From positions 4,030,001 to 4,094,000 of the forward strand of contig OZ242007.1 of the NCBI GenBank assembly GCA_965204695.1: DNA of 64,000 bases, given 5' to 3'. The stretch is from JAHEKD01 sp965204695 (GTDB lineage: Bacteria; Pseudomonadota; Gammaproteobacteria; Arenicellales; JAHEKD01). A program made the position numbers and the translations under genes. Of this stretch, positions 51,990 to 61,876 are shown piece after piece. A model generated the notes under the pieces. It did no database searches. It worked only from the letters and a program-made list of their open reading frames with translations, and was not told the DNA's origin. How positions within the stretch are numbered: the stretch's first letter is position 1; each line of letters opens with the position of its first letter.

Positions 51990-53690
51990 TTAAAAATTTT
52001 CTTTCTCGACAAACAGTTTACGCCAAATGATACCGGAAGGGCGGGTAACGCCAGTTCGTACATAGAATAGGTCTTCATAATTACGGGCGATGCGACGCAT
52101 ACGGATTTCAGTATCGCCCGATCCGCAAAATAAAATACTGTCTCCTGCGCGGATCGTTTCCTTTGAGTCAGGTGACAACAAAGTTTTGTCATCGCGTTTA
52201 ATCATCAGCGCCACACAATCAAGGTTACGTTTGCGGTTTGTTGGATCTTTTAATAAGTGCCGTAAATGTACCGGTCGTTTTTCTTTTAACGAACGCATTA
52301 TTGCTTTCGCGGATCCATTTTTCACATTGACAACCCAGGTATGCGGGACTTCATCCTCAATTACCGCAATAATTCGGCTTACTAACTGATTCGCCCAGGC
52401 GATATCTTGTTTACGCGCTAGCTTAAGGAATACTTCTGTTAGGGGAGTGGTAATAATCGCTAACGTACGTCTGGCAACAACCCGGTTATGGTAAGTAATC
52501 ATATCCAGATTAGCGGCTTGAAATAGCTCATCATTAGCGGATCCATTTTGGCGCGAAACTAAAAACAGCTCTGGATTTAATTCCCGGGCAGTCATGATGG
52601 TTGAGAGATTGTTAGTGTCATTATCGTTGGCGGCGACCAGGGCAGAAGCTGTATCTACTTCAGCCTCACGCAGCGTCACCGCTTCTGTACCGACACCAAA
52701 AACAAAATGCTTGGGAGGATTGGTTTCGTCCGGATTAGCGTCGACTACTGTAACTTCGATTCCTAAATTACCTAACTGTTTATGCATGGCATGGCCAAAG
52801 CGGCCATAGCCGCAGATGATCCAGCGGCCTTTGGGTGGAAAAATAGGTTCAAGTAATTTAGTTCCGGGAGGGCTGGTAAGCCAGGTCTGCAGCAAATAAA
52901 AGCTGGGCGCTTTAATTGCCAAACTAACCAAATCAGCAAAACTATCAAACGGATTAATAATGTGATCAGTGCCAAACGAACGCATATTGGCATCAATTTC
53001 ATGATGTTCAACGCGCGCGATCACTTTCACATCAGGATTCAATAACTTACTGGAAATAGAAACTTTTAAATTAACCAAGTCATCATCGGTTAAGGCGAAT
53101 ACACCTTTGCAAAAGCGATTCTTTAATCCCGCATCTTTGAGCAATTCAACATCTGTTGCATCACCATAAATACCGGGAACGTAAAGTCCAAAATCTTGCA
53201 ATTGTAAAGAGCTGATTCTTTCTTCGGTTTTATCGATGACTACAGAACGTAGCCCTCGTTGACACATTGCTCTGACCAATTGGTTGCCAGTTTCACCATA
53301 CCCACAAACTAAATAGAACGGTTCTTTGATGCGACTGACACTTTTTTTGAAATTCCTGAGCAAAAATGTATCACGCAGAGTCGGATCCTGAATCAATGAG
53401 ATGATTGAACCAATGGTGTATAACCAGGAAACAACTGTGGTGTAAATCGTGACCATGGTCCACAGGCGCTGGGCGTCGGTAAACTCGTAAGGCAATTCGC
53501 CAAAGCCAATTGTGGAACCCATATAACTGACAAAATAAAAAGCATGAAAAAAATCCATACGCCAAGGATTGCCGTTGTCATCAACTCCGGGAATAAGAGT
53601 AAAGCCGAGTACTGCGATGGAATAAACAGTCAACAGTAGTAATAATGGCCGTCTGAGTCGGCGCAGTATTAAAAAAGGTATGGAGTCCAT
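51990..53690 (-). CDS. Potassium channel with two RCK (TrkA-N) domains
   Basis: 566 residues. Two membrane helices flank a P loop with MGSTIGFGELPYEF in place of the standard TVGYG filter. Then two NAD-binding RCK domains: LVCGYGETGNQLVRAM at about 122 and WIICGYGRFGHAMHKQL at about 298, each followed by aspartate and TDDDLVNLKVSI or AANDNDTNNL segments, and a TrkA-C end (LSPDSKETIRAGDSILFCG). Ligand-gated cation channel of the inner membrane. Two tandem RCK domains on one chain is a less common form. Confidence 0.9.
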   Translation of the reverse strand: MDSIPFLILRRLRRPLLLLLTVYSIAVLGFTLIPGVDDNGNPWRMDFFHAFYFVSYMGSTIGFGELPYEFTDAQRLWTMVTIYTTVVSWLYTIGSIISLIQDPTLRDTFLLRNFKKSVSRIKEPFYLVCGYGETGNQLVRAMCQRGLRSVVIDKTEERISSLQLQDFGLYVPGIYGDATDVELLKDAGLKNRFCKGVFALTDDDLVNLKVSISSKLLNPDVKVIARVEHHEIDANMRSFGTDHIINPFDSFADLVSLAIKAPSFYLLQTWLTSPPGTKLLEPIFPPKGRWIICGYGRFGHAMHKQLGNLGIEVTVVDANPDETNPPKHFVFGVGTEAVTLREAEVDTASALVAANDNDTNNLSTIMTARELNPELFLVSRQNGSANDELFQAANLDMITYHNRVVARRTLAIITTPLTEVFLKLARKQDIAWANQLVSRIIAVIEDEVPHTWVVNVKNGSAKAIMRSLKEKRPVHLRHLLKDPTNRKRNLDCVALMIKRDDKTLLSPDSKETIRAGDSILFCGSGDTEIRMRRIARNYEDLFYVRTGVTRPSGIIWRKLFVEKENF

Positions 53691-53723
53691 GGCTTAGTCA
53701 GTGGTTACCACAGCCGTTAGTTA

Positions 53724-54107
53724 TTAACGACGAGCAACGATTGTTTCAATAACTAACAATATGGTTGAAACGATGTTGGCCAACAGAGCGCCACCGGACA
53801 AAGAAACAATGGTCGACATGACGGAAGCATTTAAAGGCATGTTTAAACCATAAACCGCCAAGCCCCAAACTACCGCTGCAGCAATTAACTGTAAATCGGC
53901 AACGAGTGAGGTGGCTAGCAATACAGCACCAACTTGAGAACGATCACCGAATTTCATGATGGTCGCTATTAAACTGATAACGATTGCAGCAAATAGCTCA
54001 TAAACGTGATGTTGGTCGGGATCGGTCTGATCGCCATAGAAAAAACCGAAATTTAGCGTCATCGCAAGTAATATAAAAAATGCGAATAAGACTTTTTCAA
54101 AGTTCAC
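53724..54107 (-). CDS. Small membrane protein (DUF6394-like)
   Basis: 127 residues with four hydrophobic stretches (VLFAFFILLAMTLNFGFF, VYELFAAIVISLIATIMKF, LIAAAVVWGLAVYGLNM, GGALLANIVSTILLVIETIV). Conserved partner of RCK channels in several gammaproteobacteria, in my recollection; here it precedes the channel by 33 bases on the same strand, so a joint function is likely. Confidence 0.7.
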   Translation of the reverse strand: MNFEKVLFAFFILLAMTLNFGFFYGDQTDPDQHHVYELFAAIVISLIATIMKFGDRSQVGAVLLATSLVADLQLIAAAVVWGLAVYGLNMPLNASVMSTIVSLSGGALLANIVSTILLVIETIVARR

Positions 54108-54365
54108 AGTATGTGCTCCCTTATAGACAAAAGGTCATCGTAACCAATAGTTTAGCGCCGAATGCTAAAGGTATAAACACAAAATGCGACATGTTGGCAA
54201 TATGGTGCATGACATAAAAAACATCAAAAAGTGTTTAATAAACTGTGTACAACCAGTAAAATCACATTATAGTTGAACACAATAAAGCAAATGAGGATGG
54301 TCCTCGTGGTCTATTCTTTGTTTGTTTTTTTGCTTTTTAAGACGTCGAGATAGGAAGCTTATAGC

Positions 54366-55712
54366 GTGCATTTTAAGATTAAAAAAGGTCTGGAAATACC
54401 GATTAACGGCAAGCCGGACCAAACGATTGCAGATGCAAATCCAGTAACGGAAGTGGCTGTTCTCGGTACAGATTATGTGGGTATGAAGCCCACTATGTTT
54501 GTGCAAGAGGGTGATAAGGTCAAAGTCGGTCAAGTCTTGTTTACTGACAAAAAGAACCCTGGAGTTAACTTTACATCTCCCGGTTCAGGCGTTGTTTCCG
54601 CGATTAACCGTGGTGCTAAACGTGCGCTGATGTCGGTAGTCATTGAGCTTGATGGCGATGAGCATGAACAGTTTAACCAGTATTCTGCAGATCAATACGG
54701 CAGCTTGAGTGCTGAAAGAATCAGAGAAAATCTGATTAACTCCGGGCTGTGGACAGCATTTAGAACCCGCCCTTACAGCAAAATTCCCGCAATTGAAGAT
54801 GTACCTCAAGCAATATTTATTAATGCTATGGATTCTAATCCATTGGCTGGAAACCCTGCGGTAATTATCGATCAACACAAACAAGATTTCGTCAACGGTG
54901 TGCGCATTATTAGCAAGCTAATTGATGGAATGGTTTATGTTTGTGCTTCGCCTGATGCAGATATAGACGTTCCAGATCAAGATGATGTTGAACTGGCTCA
55001 TTTTTCTGGTCCACATCCTGCAGGACTGGTCGGTACTCATATTCATTTCTTACACCCGGTTAATGCAGAACGCACGGTTTGGCATATTGGTTACCAAGAT
55101 GTGATTGCGGTGAGCAAATTATTTGCTACCGGGCAATTATGGACAGATCGGGTTGTCGCTTTGTCAGGTCCAATGGTCAAGCAACCGCGTTTGATCAAAA
55201 CAAGGATGGGGGCTAAAGTTAGCCAACTCGCTGGTGGCGAGTTGCAAGAAGGTAAGGTGAGGTTGATTTCAGGTTCTATTTTGAACGGTCAACGCGCTGC
55301 CGACGCTGTCGGATTCTTACGTCGTTATGATAATCAAGTCACTGTTTTACCACAGGATATGACTCGCGACTTATTTGGCTGGCTATCACCTGGCCCGAAA
55401 AAATATTCGGCCTTTAACGTATTTTTGTCTGCATTAAATCGTAGTAAAACCTATGATTTTGGAACTTTACAAAATGGTAGCCCCAGAGCCATGGTGCCGT
55501 TGGGTCATTATGAAAGCGTAATGCCGATGGATATTCTGCCAACACAAATGCTGCGGGCATTGATTGTGGGAGATACCGATAGTGCTCAGGCCTTAGGCTG
55601 TTTGGAAATGGACGAAGAAGATTTGGCTTTATGTTCATTTATATGCCCAAGCAAGAATGAATTTGGCCCGGTCCTGCGCACCAGACTTGAACAAATTGAG
55701 AAGGAGGGCTGA
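54366..55712 (+). CDS. nqrA: Na+-translocating NADH:quinone reductase subunit A
   Basis: 448 residues, GTG start (MHFKIKKGLEIPINGKPDQ). Contains the biotin-like VQEGDKVKVGQVLFTDKKNPGVNFTSPGSGVVSAI and C-terminal LGCLEMDEEDLALCSFICPSK. Peripheral subunit of the six-part sodium pump. First gene of the nqr operon. Confidence 0.97.
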   Translation: MHFKIKKGLEIPINGKPDQTIADANPVTEVAVLGTDYVGMKPTMFVQEGDKVKVGQVLFTDKKNPGVNFTSPGSGVVSAINRGAKRALMSVVIELDGDEHEQFNQYSADQYGSLSAERIRENLINSGLWTAFRTRPYSKIPAIEDVPQAIFINAMDSNPLAGNPAVIIDQHKQDFVNGVRIISKLIDGMVYVCASPDADIDVPDQDDVELAHFSGPHPAGLVGTHIHFLHPVNAERTVWHIGYQDVIAVSKLFATGQLWTDRVVALSGPMVKQPRLIKTRMGAKVSQLAGGELQEGKVRLISGSILNGQRAADAVGFLRRYDNQVTVLPQDMTRDLFGWLSPGPKKYSAFNVFLSALNRSKTYDFGTLQNGSPRAMVPLGHYESVMPMDILPTQMLRALIVGDTDSAQALGCLEMDEEDLALCSFICPSKNEFGPVLRTRLEQIEKEG

Positions 55713-56920
55713 TGTCACTCAGGGACAAGCTCGATCAATTACACCCGCTTTTTGTCAAGGGCGGACGCCTGGAAAAGTATTATCCGATCTATGAAGCCGT
55801 AGATACTTTTCTATACTCACCCAATGACCAGACTTTGACTTCACCGCATGTGCGTGATGGCATAGATCTCAAACGCGTAATGATTTATGTCTGGTTATCA
55901 GTTATGCCTTGTGTGTTCGTGGCTATGTGGAACACAGGTTTACAAGCTAATGCGGCCATGGTTGCTATGGGTTTGGATAGTGTCCCGGGCTGGCGTGGTG
56001 GCTTATTTCACGGTTTAGGCGGTGATATTAATCCGGATAGCTTTTGGTCTAATTTTATCCACGGTGCTGTCTATTTTATTCCTATCTATTTTGTTACTTT
56101 TGCGATTGGAGCTGTTTGGGAAATTATGTTTGCGACCGTTCGCGGACATGAAATCAACGAAGGATTTTTTGTTACTTCGATCTTGTTTGCGTTAATTGTT
56201 CCACCTGATACACCGCTTTGGATGGTTGCATTGGGTATTTCATTTGGCATAGTAATCGGCAAAGAAGTTTTCGGCGGCACTGGCAAGAATTTTCTCAATC
56301 CAGCTCTGACAGGCCGGGCATTCTTATATTTCGCTTATCCAGGCGCAATGTCTGGTGATGCAGTCTGGACAGCAGTTGATGGCTTTAGTGGTGCTACACC
56401 ATTAGGTTTGGCGGCTGCAGGCGGTATCGAAGCAGTAGAAGCTGCGGGTTATACTTGGGGCGCATCTTTCTTGGGCACAATTCAAGGTTCCTTAGGTGAA
56501 ACTTCGACCTTAGCTTGCCTAATCGGTGGCGCCTTTTTGATGATTACTAAAATTGCTTCCTGGCGTATTGTTGCTGGGATGTTTTTAGGTATGGCTCTGA
56601 CCGCTACGGTATTTAATGTTGTCGGTAGTGATACTAATCCAATGTTTGGTGTTTCTTTTCTCTGGCACTTGGTTCTAGGTGGATTTGCGTTTGGCATGAT
56701 GTTTATGGCCACTGAACCGGTCAGTGCTTCGATGACCAATACTGGCCGCTGGATTTATGGAGCCTTGATTGGATTTATGACGGTACTCATTAGAGTAGTA
56801 AACCCGGCCTTCCCGGAAGGAGTAATGCTAGCAATATTGTTCTGCAACATTTTTGCCCCGTTAATCGACCATTTTGTCGTTCAAGCTAACATTAAGCGCA
56901 GGAATAAACGTTATGCCTGA
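55712..56920 (+). CDS. nqrB: Na+-NQR subunit B
   Basis: 402 residues, about ten membrane helices. FSGATPLGLAAAGG carries the threonine that binds FMN covalently; GKEVFGGTGKNFLNPALTGRAF is the conserved cytoplasmic loop. Its ATG overlaps the nqrA stop by 1 base. Confidence 0.97.
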   Translation: MSLRDKLDQLHPLFVKGGRLEKYYPIYEAVDTFLYSPNDQTLTSPHVRDGIDLKRVMIYVWLSVMPCVFVAMWNTGLQANAAMVAMGLDSVPGWRGGLFHGLGGDINPDSFWSNFIHGAVYFIPIYFVTFAIGAVWEIMFATVRGHEINEGFFVTSILFALIVPPDTPLWMVALGISFGIVIGKEVFGGTGKNFLNPALTGRAFLYFAYPGAMSGDAVWTAVDGFSGATPLGLAAAGGIEAVEAAGYTWGASFLGTIQGSLGETSTLACLIGGAFLMITKIASWRIVAGMFLGMALTATVFNVVGSDTNPMFGVSFLWHLVLGGFAFGMMFMATEPVSASMTNTGRWIYGALIGFMTVLIRVVNPAFPEGVMLAILFCNIFAPLIDHFVVQANIKRRNKRYA

Positions 56921-57755
56921 AGAAGATCAAAACCAAGATAACCAAACCCAAAAAGGTGGTTTTTTAGGTCGTTTTTTATCGATGCCTAATGACAGCATGG
57001 TTAAAACGGTTTTTATGACCGTGATGGTTTGTTTGGTATGTGCCATTGTAGTGGCAACTGCTGCCGTTGCTTTAAGAGAAAAACAGGAAATCAATAAGCT
57101 TGTCGACGTGCGTAAAAATATTCTGCAGGTTGCCGGACTTGATGATGATTCCATGTCAGTAGAGGATCGATTTGGTTTAATTGACATCAAAATCGTTGAT
57201 TTAGAAACCGGTGAGTATGTAGAGGGTCTTGATGTTGATACCTATGATCAGCGTGTAGCGGCTAAAGATCCCGAACAAAGTGTTGAACTCAGTGACGATG
57301 ATGATATTGCTGGTATTGGCCGGCGTGCGAACTATGCCAAGGTCTATTTGGTCAAAGATGATGGTGATCAAGTTAATAAAGTTATCCTGCCAGTTCATGG
57401 ATATGGTTTATGGTCAACTATGTATGGTTTCGTTTCCCTGGAGACAGATTTGTCCACAGTTTACAGGGTGATTTTTTACGAACATGGTGAAACGCCCGGC
57501 CTAGGTGGGGAAGTGGATAATCCTAACTGGCGTTCAATCTGGAATGGAAAAAAGTTATTTGATGACAGTGGTGAATACAATTTCAATCTTGTCAAAGGTG
57601 CAGTCAATCCAGCTAATGCAAATGCAGATTATCAGGTCGATGGTCTAGCTGGTGCAACATTAACCACAAACGGCGTGAGTAACTTATTCAGGTATTGGCT
57701 GACTGATCAAGGTTTCGGTCCATACATTGATAAGTTACGTGCGAGTCAGGGATGA
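56913..57755 (+). CDS. nqrC: Na+-NQR subunit C
   Basis: 280 residues from ATG 56913 (MPEEDQNQDN), 8 bases inside nqrB; the earlier start would be within nqrB. One TM (VFMTVMVCLVCAIVVATAAVAL) and an FMN-binding domain ending DGLAGATLTTNGVSNLF with the flavinylated threonine, modified by ApbE. The N terminus is longer and more acidic than in Vibrio. Confidence 0.96.
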   Translation: MPEEDQNQDNQTQKGGFLGRFLSMPNDSMVKTVFMTVMVCLVCAIVVATAAVALREKQEINKLVDVRKNILQVAGLDDDSMSVEDRFGLIDIKIVDLETGEYVEGLDVDTYDQRVAAKDPEQSVELSDDDDIAGIGRRANYAKVYLVKDDGDQVNKVILPVHGYGLWSTMYGFVSLETDLSTVYRVIFYEHGETPGLGGEVDNPNWRSIWNGKKLFDDSGEYNFNLVKGAVNPANANADYQVDGLAGATLTTNGVSNLFRYWLTDQGFGPYIDKLRASQG

Positions 57756-57787
57756 CAAGCTTAGAAATATTAAGAGGAAGCTGAACT

Positions 57788-58450
57788 ATGAGCGCAGAAA
57801 CAAAAGAAGCGATACTTAGTCCGATAGTCGATAATAATCCGATTACCCTGCAGGTTTTAGGAATCTGTTCAGCGTTGGCGGTCACGACTTCCATGAAAAC
57901 AGCATTTGTGATGTGCTTGGCGGTAATCAGCGTAACCGCATTATCCAATGTTTCGGTGAGTATTATTCGTAACCATGTGCCCAGTAGTGTGCGAATTATT
58001 ATTCAAATGACCATCATTGCTTCCTTGGTTATCGTGGTTGATCAAATACTGAAAGCCTTTGCCTATGAAACGAGTAAAGCATTATCAGTGTTTGTCGGCT
58101 TGATTATTACCAATTGCATTGTCATGGGTCGAGCTGAAGCTTATGCGATGAAAAATGGTCCTTTTCACAGCTTTATGGACGGGATTGGTAATGGCTTGGG
58201 ATACAGCGCGGTACTGATGATTGTAGCCTTTATTCGTGAGTTATTCGGTACTGGTAAATTGTTTGGTATTCAAGTATTACCATTAGTTAAAGATGGCGGT
58301 TGGTATGAACCGAACGGTTTAATGCTGTTGGCACCTAGTGCGTTTTTCATCATCGGTCTTTTAATTTGGGCGGTTCGAAGCTGGAAGGCTGAACAAGTTG
58401 AAAAACGTGATTTTGAGATTTACTCGCTACATCGATCGGAGGTTCACTAA
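57788..58450 (+). CDS. nqrD: Na+-NQR subunit D
   Basis: 220 residues, six helices. GICSALAVTTSMKTAFVM and IITNCIVMGRAEAYAMKN include the cysteines that hold the intramembrane iron site shared with NqrE. AGAGGAAG is the RBS. Confidence 0.97.
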   Translation: MSAETKEAILSPIVDNNPITLQVLGICSALAVTTSMKTAFVMCLAVISVTALSNVSVSIIRNHVPSSVRIIIQMTIIASLVIVVDQILKAFAYETSKALSVFVGLIITNCIVMGRAEAYAMKNGPFHSFMDGIGNGLGYSAVLMIVAFIRELFGTGKLFGIQVLPLVKDGGWYEPNGLMLLAPSAFFIIGLLIWAVRSWKAEQVEKRDFEIYSLHRSEVH

Positions 58451-59049
58451 TGCTTTCTTTAGCTGTTGAATCTATTTTTGTTCAGAATCTGGCATTATCG
58501 TTTTTCCTGGGGATGTGTACATTCCTGGCGGTATCCAAAAAAATTGAAACTGCAATTGGCCTTGGAGCAGCGGTATTCGTTGTTCAAGCAATTACAGTGC
58601 CCGTTAATAATTTGCTGCTGAATAACCTGCTTAAACCAGGATCATTGGAATGGGCAGGATTAGGGGATCTTGATTTAACATTTTTAGGGTTGTTGACCTA
58701 CATCGGGGTTATCGCTGCTATGGTACAAATTCTGGAAATGGTTCTGGATCGATTTTTTCCGGCTTTGTATAACGCCTTAGGAATTTTCTTGCCACTGATC
58801 ACGGTAAACTGCGCTATTTTGGGTGGTACGCTATTTATGGTACAGCGTGATTACAACTTGATGGAAAGCCTGGTATATGGTGGTAGCAGTGGTTTTGGTT
58901 GGGCTTTGGCAATCACCGCACTTGCCGGCGTTCGTGAGAAACTCAAATATAGTGATGTGCCAGACGGTTTACAGGGTCTGGGTATTACGTTTATTACCGT
59001 TGGTTTAATGGCGCTGGGTTTCATGGCTTTTTCTGGTATTCAGTTATAA
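58450..59049 (+). CDS. nqrE: Na+-NQR subunit E
   Basis: 199 residues, six helices in inverse topology to NqrD; LGMCTFLAVSKKIETAIGLG and ITVNCAILGGTLFMVQRDY hold the partner cysteines. Overlaps nqrD by 1 base. Confidence 0.97.
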   Translation: MLSLAVESIFVQNLALSFFLGMCTFLAVSKKIETAIGLGAAVFVVQAITVPVNNLLLNNLLKPGSLEWAGLGDLDLTFLGLLTYIGVIAAMVQILEMVLDRFFPALYNALGIFLPLITVNCAILGGTLFMVQRDYNLMESLVYGGSSGFGWALAITALAGVREKLKYSDVPDGLQGLGITFITVGLMALGFMAFSGIQL

Positions 59050-59077
59050 GGTGCAAAAAGAATAAGGAACATTCACA

Positions 59078-60301
59078 ATGATCTTTCAAATTACATTCGC
59101 AGTTGCAGCATTTATCTTAATCGTTTTGGCCTTGGTGTTTATCATCTTGGCGGCCAAGTCACGATTAGTTGCTAGTGGCAATGTAAATATTACTATCAAT
59201 GGGGAGAAAACTGTCCAAGCCCCCGTAGGTTCCAAATTACTGGGTGCTTTAGCTGATAACAAACTGTTTGTCTCTTCAGCTTGTGGTGGTGGTGGTACCT
59301 GTGCGCAATGCCGAGTAAAAATATTCGAAGGTGGGGGTTCGATTCTTCCTACTGAAGAAACTCATATAACCAAGCGTGAAGCGCGTGAAGGTGACCGTTT
59401 GTCATGTCAAGTGGCTGTCAAACAGGACATGAAAATTGAAGTGCCGGAAGAAGTATTTGGCGTAAAACAATGGCGTTGCAAAGTCCGTTCTAACGAGAAC
59501 GTTGCGACTTTCATTAAGGAATTAGTGTTAGAGCTGCCAGAAGGTGAAAATGTTGATTTTCGGGCGGGTGGTTATATTCAAATCGAGTGCCCAGCGCACC
59601 ATGTCAGTTACAAAACGTTTGACGTAGAGGATGAGTACCACGAAGATTGGGATAAATTTAATCTTTGGCGTTATGAGTCAAATGTTAAAGATAAAGTTGT
59701 GCGTGCTTATTCAATGGCGAATTATCCAGAGGAAAAGGGCATTATTATGCTTAATGTACGGATTGCTTCGCCGCCACCGAATAATCCTGATGTGCCTCCA
59801 GGTGAAATGTCTTCTTATATATTCAACCTGAAACCTGGTGACGAGGTAACGATTTCCGGCCCATTCGGTGAGTTCTTTGCTAAAGATACAGATGCCGAAA
59901 TGGTGTTCGTGGGTGGTGGTGCCGGGATGGCGCCTATGCGATCACATATTTTCGATCAATTGCGCCGTATAAACACAGACCGTAAAATGTCATTCTGGTA
60001 TGGTGCGCGTAGTAAACGCGAAATGTTCTACGTCGAAGATTTCGACATGCTACAAGCTGAAAATGATAACTTCGAGTGGCATGTGGCTCTTTCTGATCCT
60101 CAACCCGACGATAACTGGGAAGGGGAAACAGGATTTATACATAATGTTTTATTTGAGAATTATCTCAAGGATCATCCAAACCCAGAAGATTGCGAATATT
60201 ACATGTGTGGTCCACCAGTTATGAACGCAGCAGTCATCAACATGCTAGAAAACCTAGGTGTCGAAAGCGATAACATCTTGTTAGATGATTTCGGCGGATA
60301 G
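59078..60301 (+). CDS. nqrF: Na+-NQR subunit F
   Basis: 407 residues: N-terminal helix, 2Fe-2S domain with CGGGGTCAQCRVKI and later cysteine LSCQVAV, FAD domain RAYSMANYPEE and NADH-binding VFVGGGAGMAPMRSHI and YYMCGPPVM. Entry point of electrons from NADH. Confidence 0.97.
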   Translation: MIFQITFAVAAFILIVLALVFIILAAKSRLVASGNVNITINGEKTVQAPVGSKLLGALADNKLFVSSACGGGGTCAQCRVKIFEGGGSILPTEETHITKREAREGDRLSCQVAVKQDMKIEVPEEVFGVKQWRCKVRSNENVATFIKELVLELPEGENVDFRAGGYIQIECPAHHVSYKTFDVEDEYHEDWDKFNLWRYESNVKDKVVRAYSMANYPEEKGIIMLNVRIASPPPNNPDVPPGEMSSYIFNLKPGDEVTISGPFGEFFAKDTDAEMVFVGGGAGMAPMRSHIFDQLRRINTDRKMSFWYGARSKREMFYVEDFDMLQAENDNFEWHVALSDPQPDDNWEGETGFIHNVLFENYLKDHPNPEDCEYYMCGPPVMNAAVINMLENLGVESDNILLDDFGG

Positions 60302-60610
60302 TGTCAGTTAAAACCTCTCCTATCCTCCCCTGAAAGGGGATGGGCAATAATTCAGAGTTAATAAGTTCCAGATTAGCTCAGACAAAGTTAATTGGGAAAT
60401 GAAACGTGCATTGAGCAAAGGCCTGATTTAATGAAGTCATTCAGCTTCTTATTTAATAGTTTGTGTGCTGGACTGAGAAGCTTTATTCTAAACAAATGTC
60501 GGTCCCTTTTAGGGGGAGTCAGAGGGACGGGCGATGATTCGAAGTTAGGTAGTTCGTATCAGTGCCGATCATGTTCACCGGGAAATGAAACGGGCAATAA
60601 TCAATATACT
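60302..60610 (+). repeat. CCTCCCC dispersed repeat, copy 2, expanded
   Basis: Holds CCTATCCTCCCCTGAAAGGGGA (60318-60341 region) and CCCTTTTAGGGGGAGTCAGAGGG (60503-60526), the same blocks as at 24.1 kb, and a repeated GGGAAATGAAACG word (60394 and 60581). It occupies the nqrF-apbE gap and the apparent 5' end of apbE. Confidence 0.65.
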
Positions 60611-61642
60611 GGCTTACAAAGTCTTGTTTTAAATAGATATCTTCTCTTTTTCTTACTGACATTTATTCTGTCTGCTTGTGACTCAACCCCAGAAAAACAA
60701 TTAACTCAGCTATCAGGCCAGACAATGGGCACGTATTATCGTGTTTCATTGGTTATTGACGAGAAAATAAAAGAATCTGGGTTACAAGCAGCAATAGAAG
60801 ATTTGTTGAGCCAAATTAATCAACAGATGTCTACATACTTGCCTGACTCTGAAATCAGTCAATTTAATCAATCTGAATCAACTGAGTGGTTTGCTGTTTC
60901 GGACGATTTTGCTTTGGTTTCAGGCAAGGCGAAGGAGATTTATCAGCACACGAAAGGGAAATTTGATCCGACCCTTGGACCGCTTATCAATCTCTGGAGT
61001 TTTGGAGCTGATCAAAGGCCAACTAAAATTCCAACTGCTCAAGATTTAGAGCAAGTTGCTCAAAAATTCGGCAGTAATCATTTAGAGATTCAACTTGAAC
61101 CAGCTGCACTCAAAAAATCCATCCCGGACTTAAATTTAAATTTATCAGCGATCGCTAAAGGTTTTGCGGTAGATGAATTAGCTGAACTGCTTGAATCCAA
61201 TAAGATTGAAAATTTTTTGATCGATATAGGTGGAGAGCTTCGTTCCAAAGGCATGAATCAACAAGGGCAATCCTGGCGAGTCGCAATTGAAAAACCGAAT
61301 CCTGGTGAGAATCAGTCAGTTCAACAGGTGGTTTCAATAACTGATAAAAGTATCGCAACCTCAGGCAGCTATCGAAACTTTTTTGAGGAAAATGGAGTCA
61401 GATATTCACATATTATTGATCCTCAAACATATCAGCCAATTGAACATAAATTAGTTTCAGTTTCAGTGATTGCAGATAACTGTATGACAGCAGACGGCTA
61501 TGCTACAGCATTGATGGTCTTGGGTCCTGAGCTGGGCTATGATTTTGCTTTGCAATATGGCTTGGCAGTGTATATGATAGAGAAACAAGGTGATGAGTTT
61601 GTTATCAAGACTACGCCACAGATTAAACCTTTTATGGAATAA
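60431..61642 (+). CDS. apbE: FAD:protein FMN transferase (lipoprotein)
   Basis: Flavinylates NqrB and NqrC. Core from SGQTMGTYYRVSLVIDE, with TKGKFDPTLGPLINLWSFG, LDLNLSAIAKGFAVDELAELL, FLIDIGGELRSKG and ATSGSYRNFF. A lipoprotein signal (RYLLFFLLTFILSAC) is internal, about 65 codons after the ATG at 60431. The codons between are derived from the repeat. No ATG, GTG or TTG lies nearer in frame, so the true start is unsure; a TTG at 60392 is another option. Confidence 0.85.
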   Translation: MKSFSFLFNSLCAGLRSFILNKCRSLLGGVRGTGDDSKLGSSYQCRSCSPGNETGNNQYTGLQSLVLNRYLLFFLLTFILSACDSTPEKQLTQLSGQTMGTYYRVSLVIDEKIKESGLQAAIEDLLSQINQQMSTYLPDSEISQFNQSESTEWFAVSDDFALVSGKAKEIYQHTKGKFDPTLGPLINLWSFGADQRPTKIPTAQDLEQVAQKFGSNHLEIQLEPAALKKSIPDLNLNLSAIAKGFAVDELAELLESNKIENFLIDIGGELRSKGMNQQGQSWRVAIEKPNPGENQSVQQVVSITDKSIATSGSYRNFFEENGVRYSHIIDPQTYQPIEHKLVSVSVIADNCMTADGYATALMVLGPELGYDFALQYGLAVYMIEKQGDEFVIKTTPQIKPFME

Positions 61643-61644
61643 AT

Positions 61645-61866
61645 ATGTTACAAGTATTTGCCATTACATTTATTATTTTGCTAATTGTCGTTGTCGCTAT
61701 GGCTATCGGTGTGATTTTTGGCCGTGGAGCGATTAAGGGCAGTTGTGGAGGAATTAGTAACATCGATGGTTTGGAGTCTGCCTGTGATTTTTGTTCAGAG
61801 CCTTGTGAAAAACGTAAACAGCTATTGGCCGTTCGCGATAGCGATGCTAACAATATGAAAGCCTGA
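61645..61866 (+). CDS. nqrM: Na+-NQR maturation protein NqrM
   Basis: 73 residues: one TM (VFAITFIILLIVVVAMAIGVIFG) and a cysteine-rich tail GSCGGISN, ACDFCSEPCEK with four cysteines, thought to deliver the iron to NqrD/E. Starts 3 bases after apbE. Confidence 0.95.
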   Translation: MLQVFAITFIILLIVVVAMAIGVIFGRGAIKGSCGGISNIDGLESACDFCSEPCEKRKQLLAVRDSDANNMKA

Positions 61867-61876
61867 GAGACTAATC

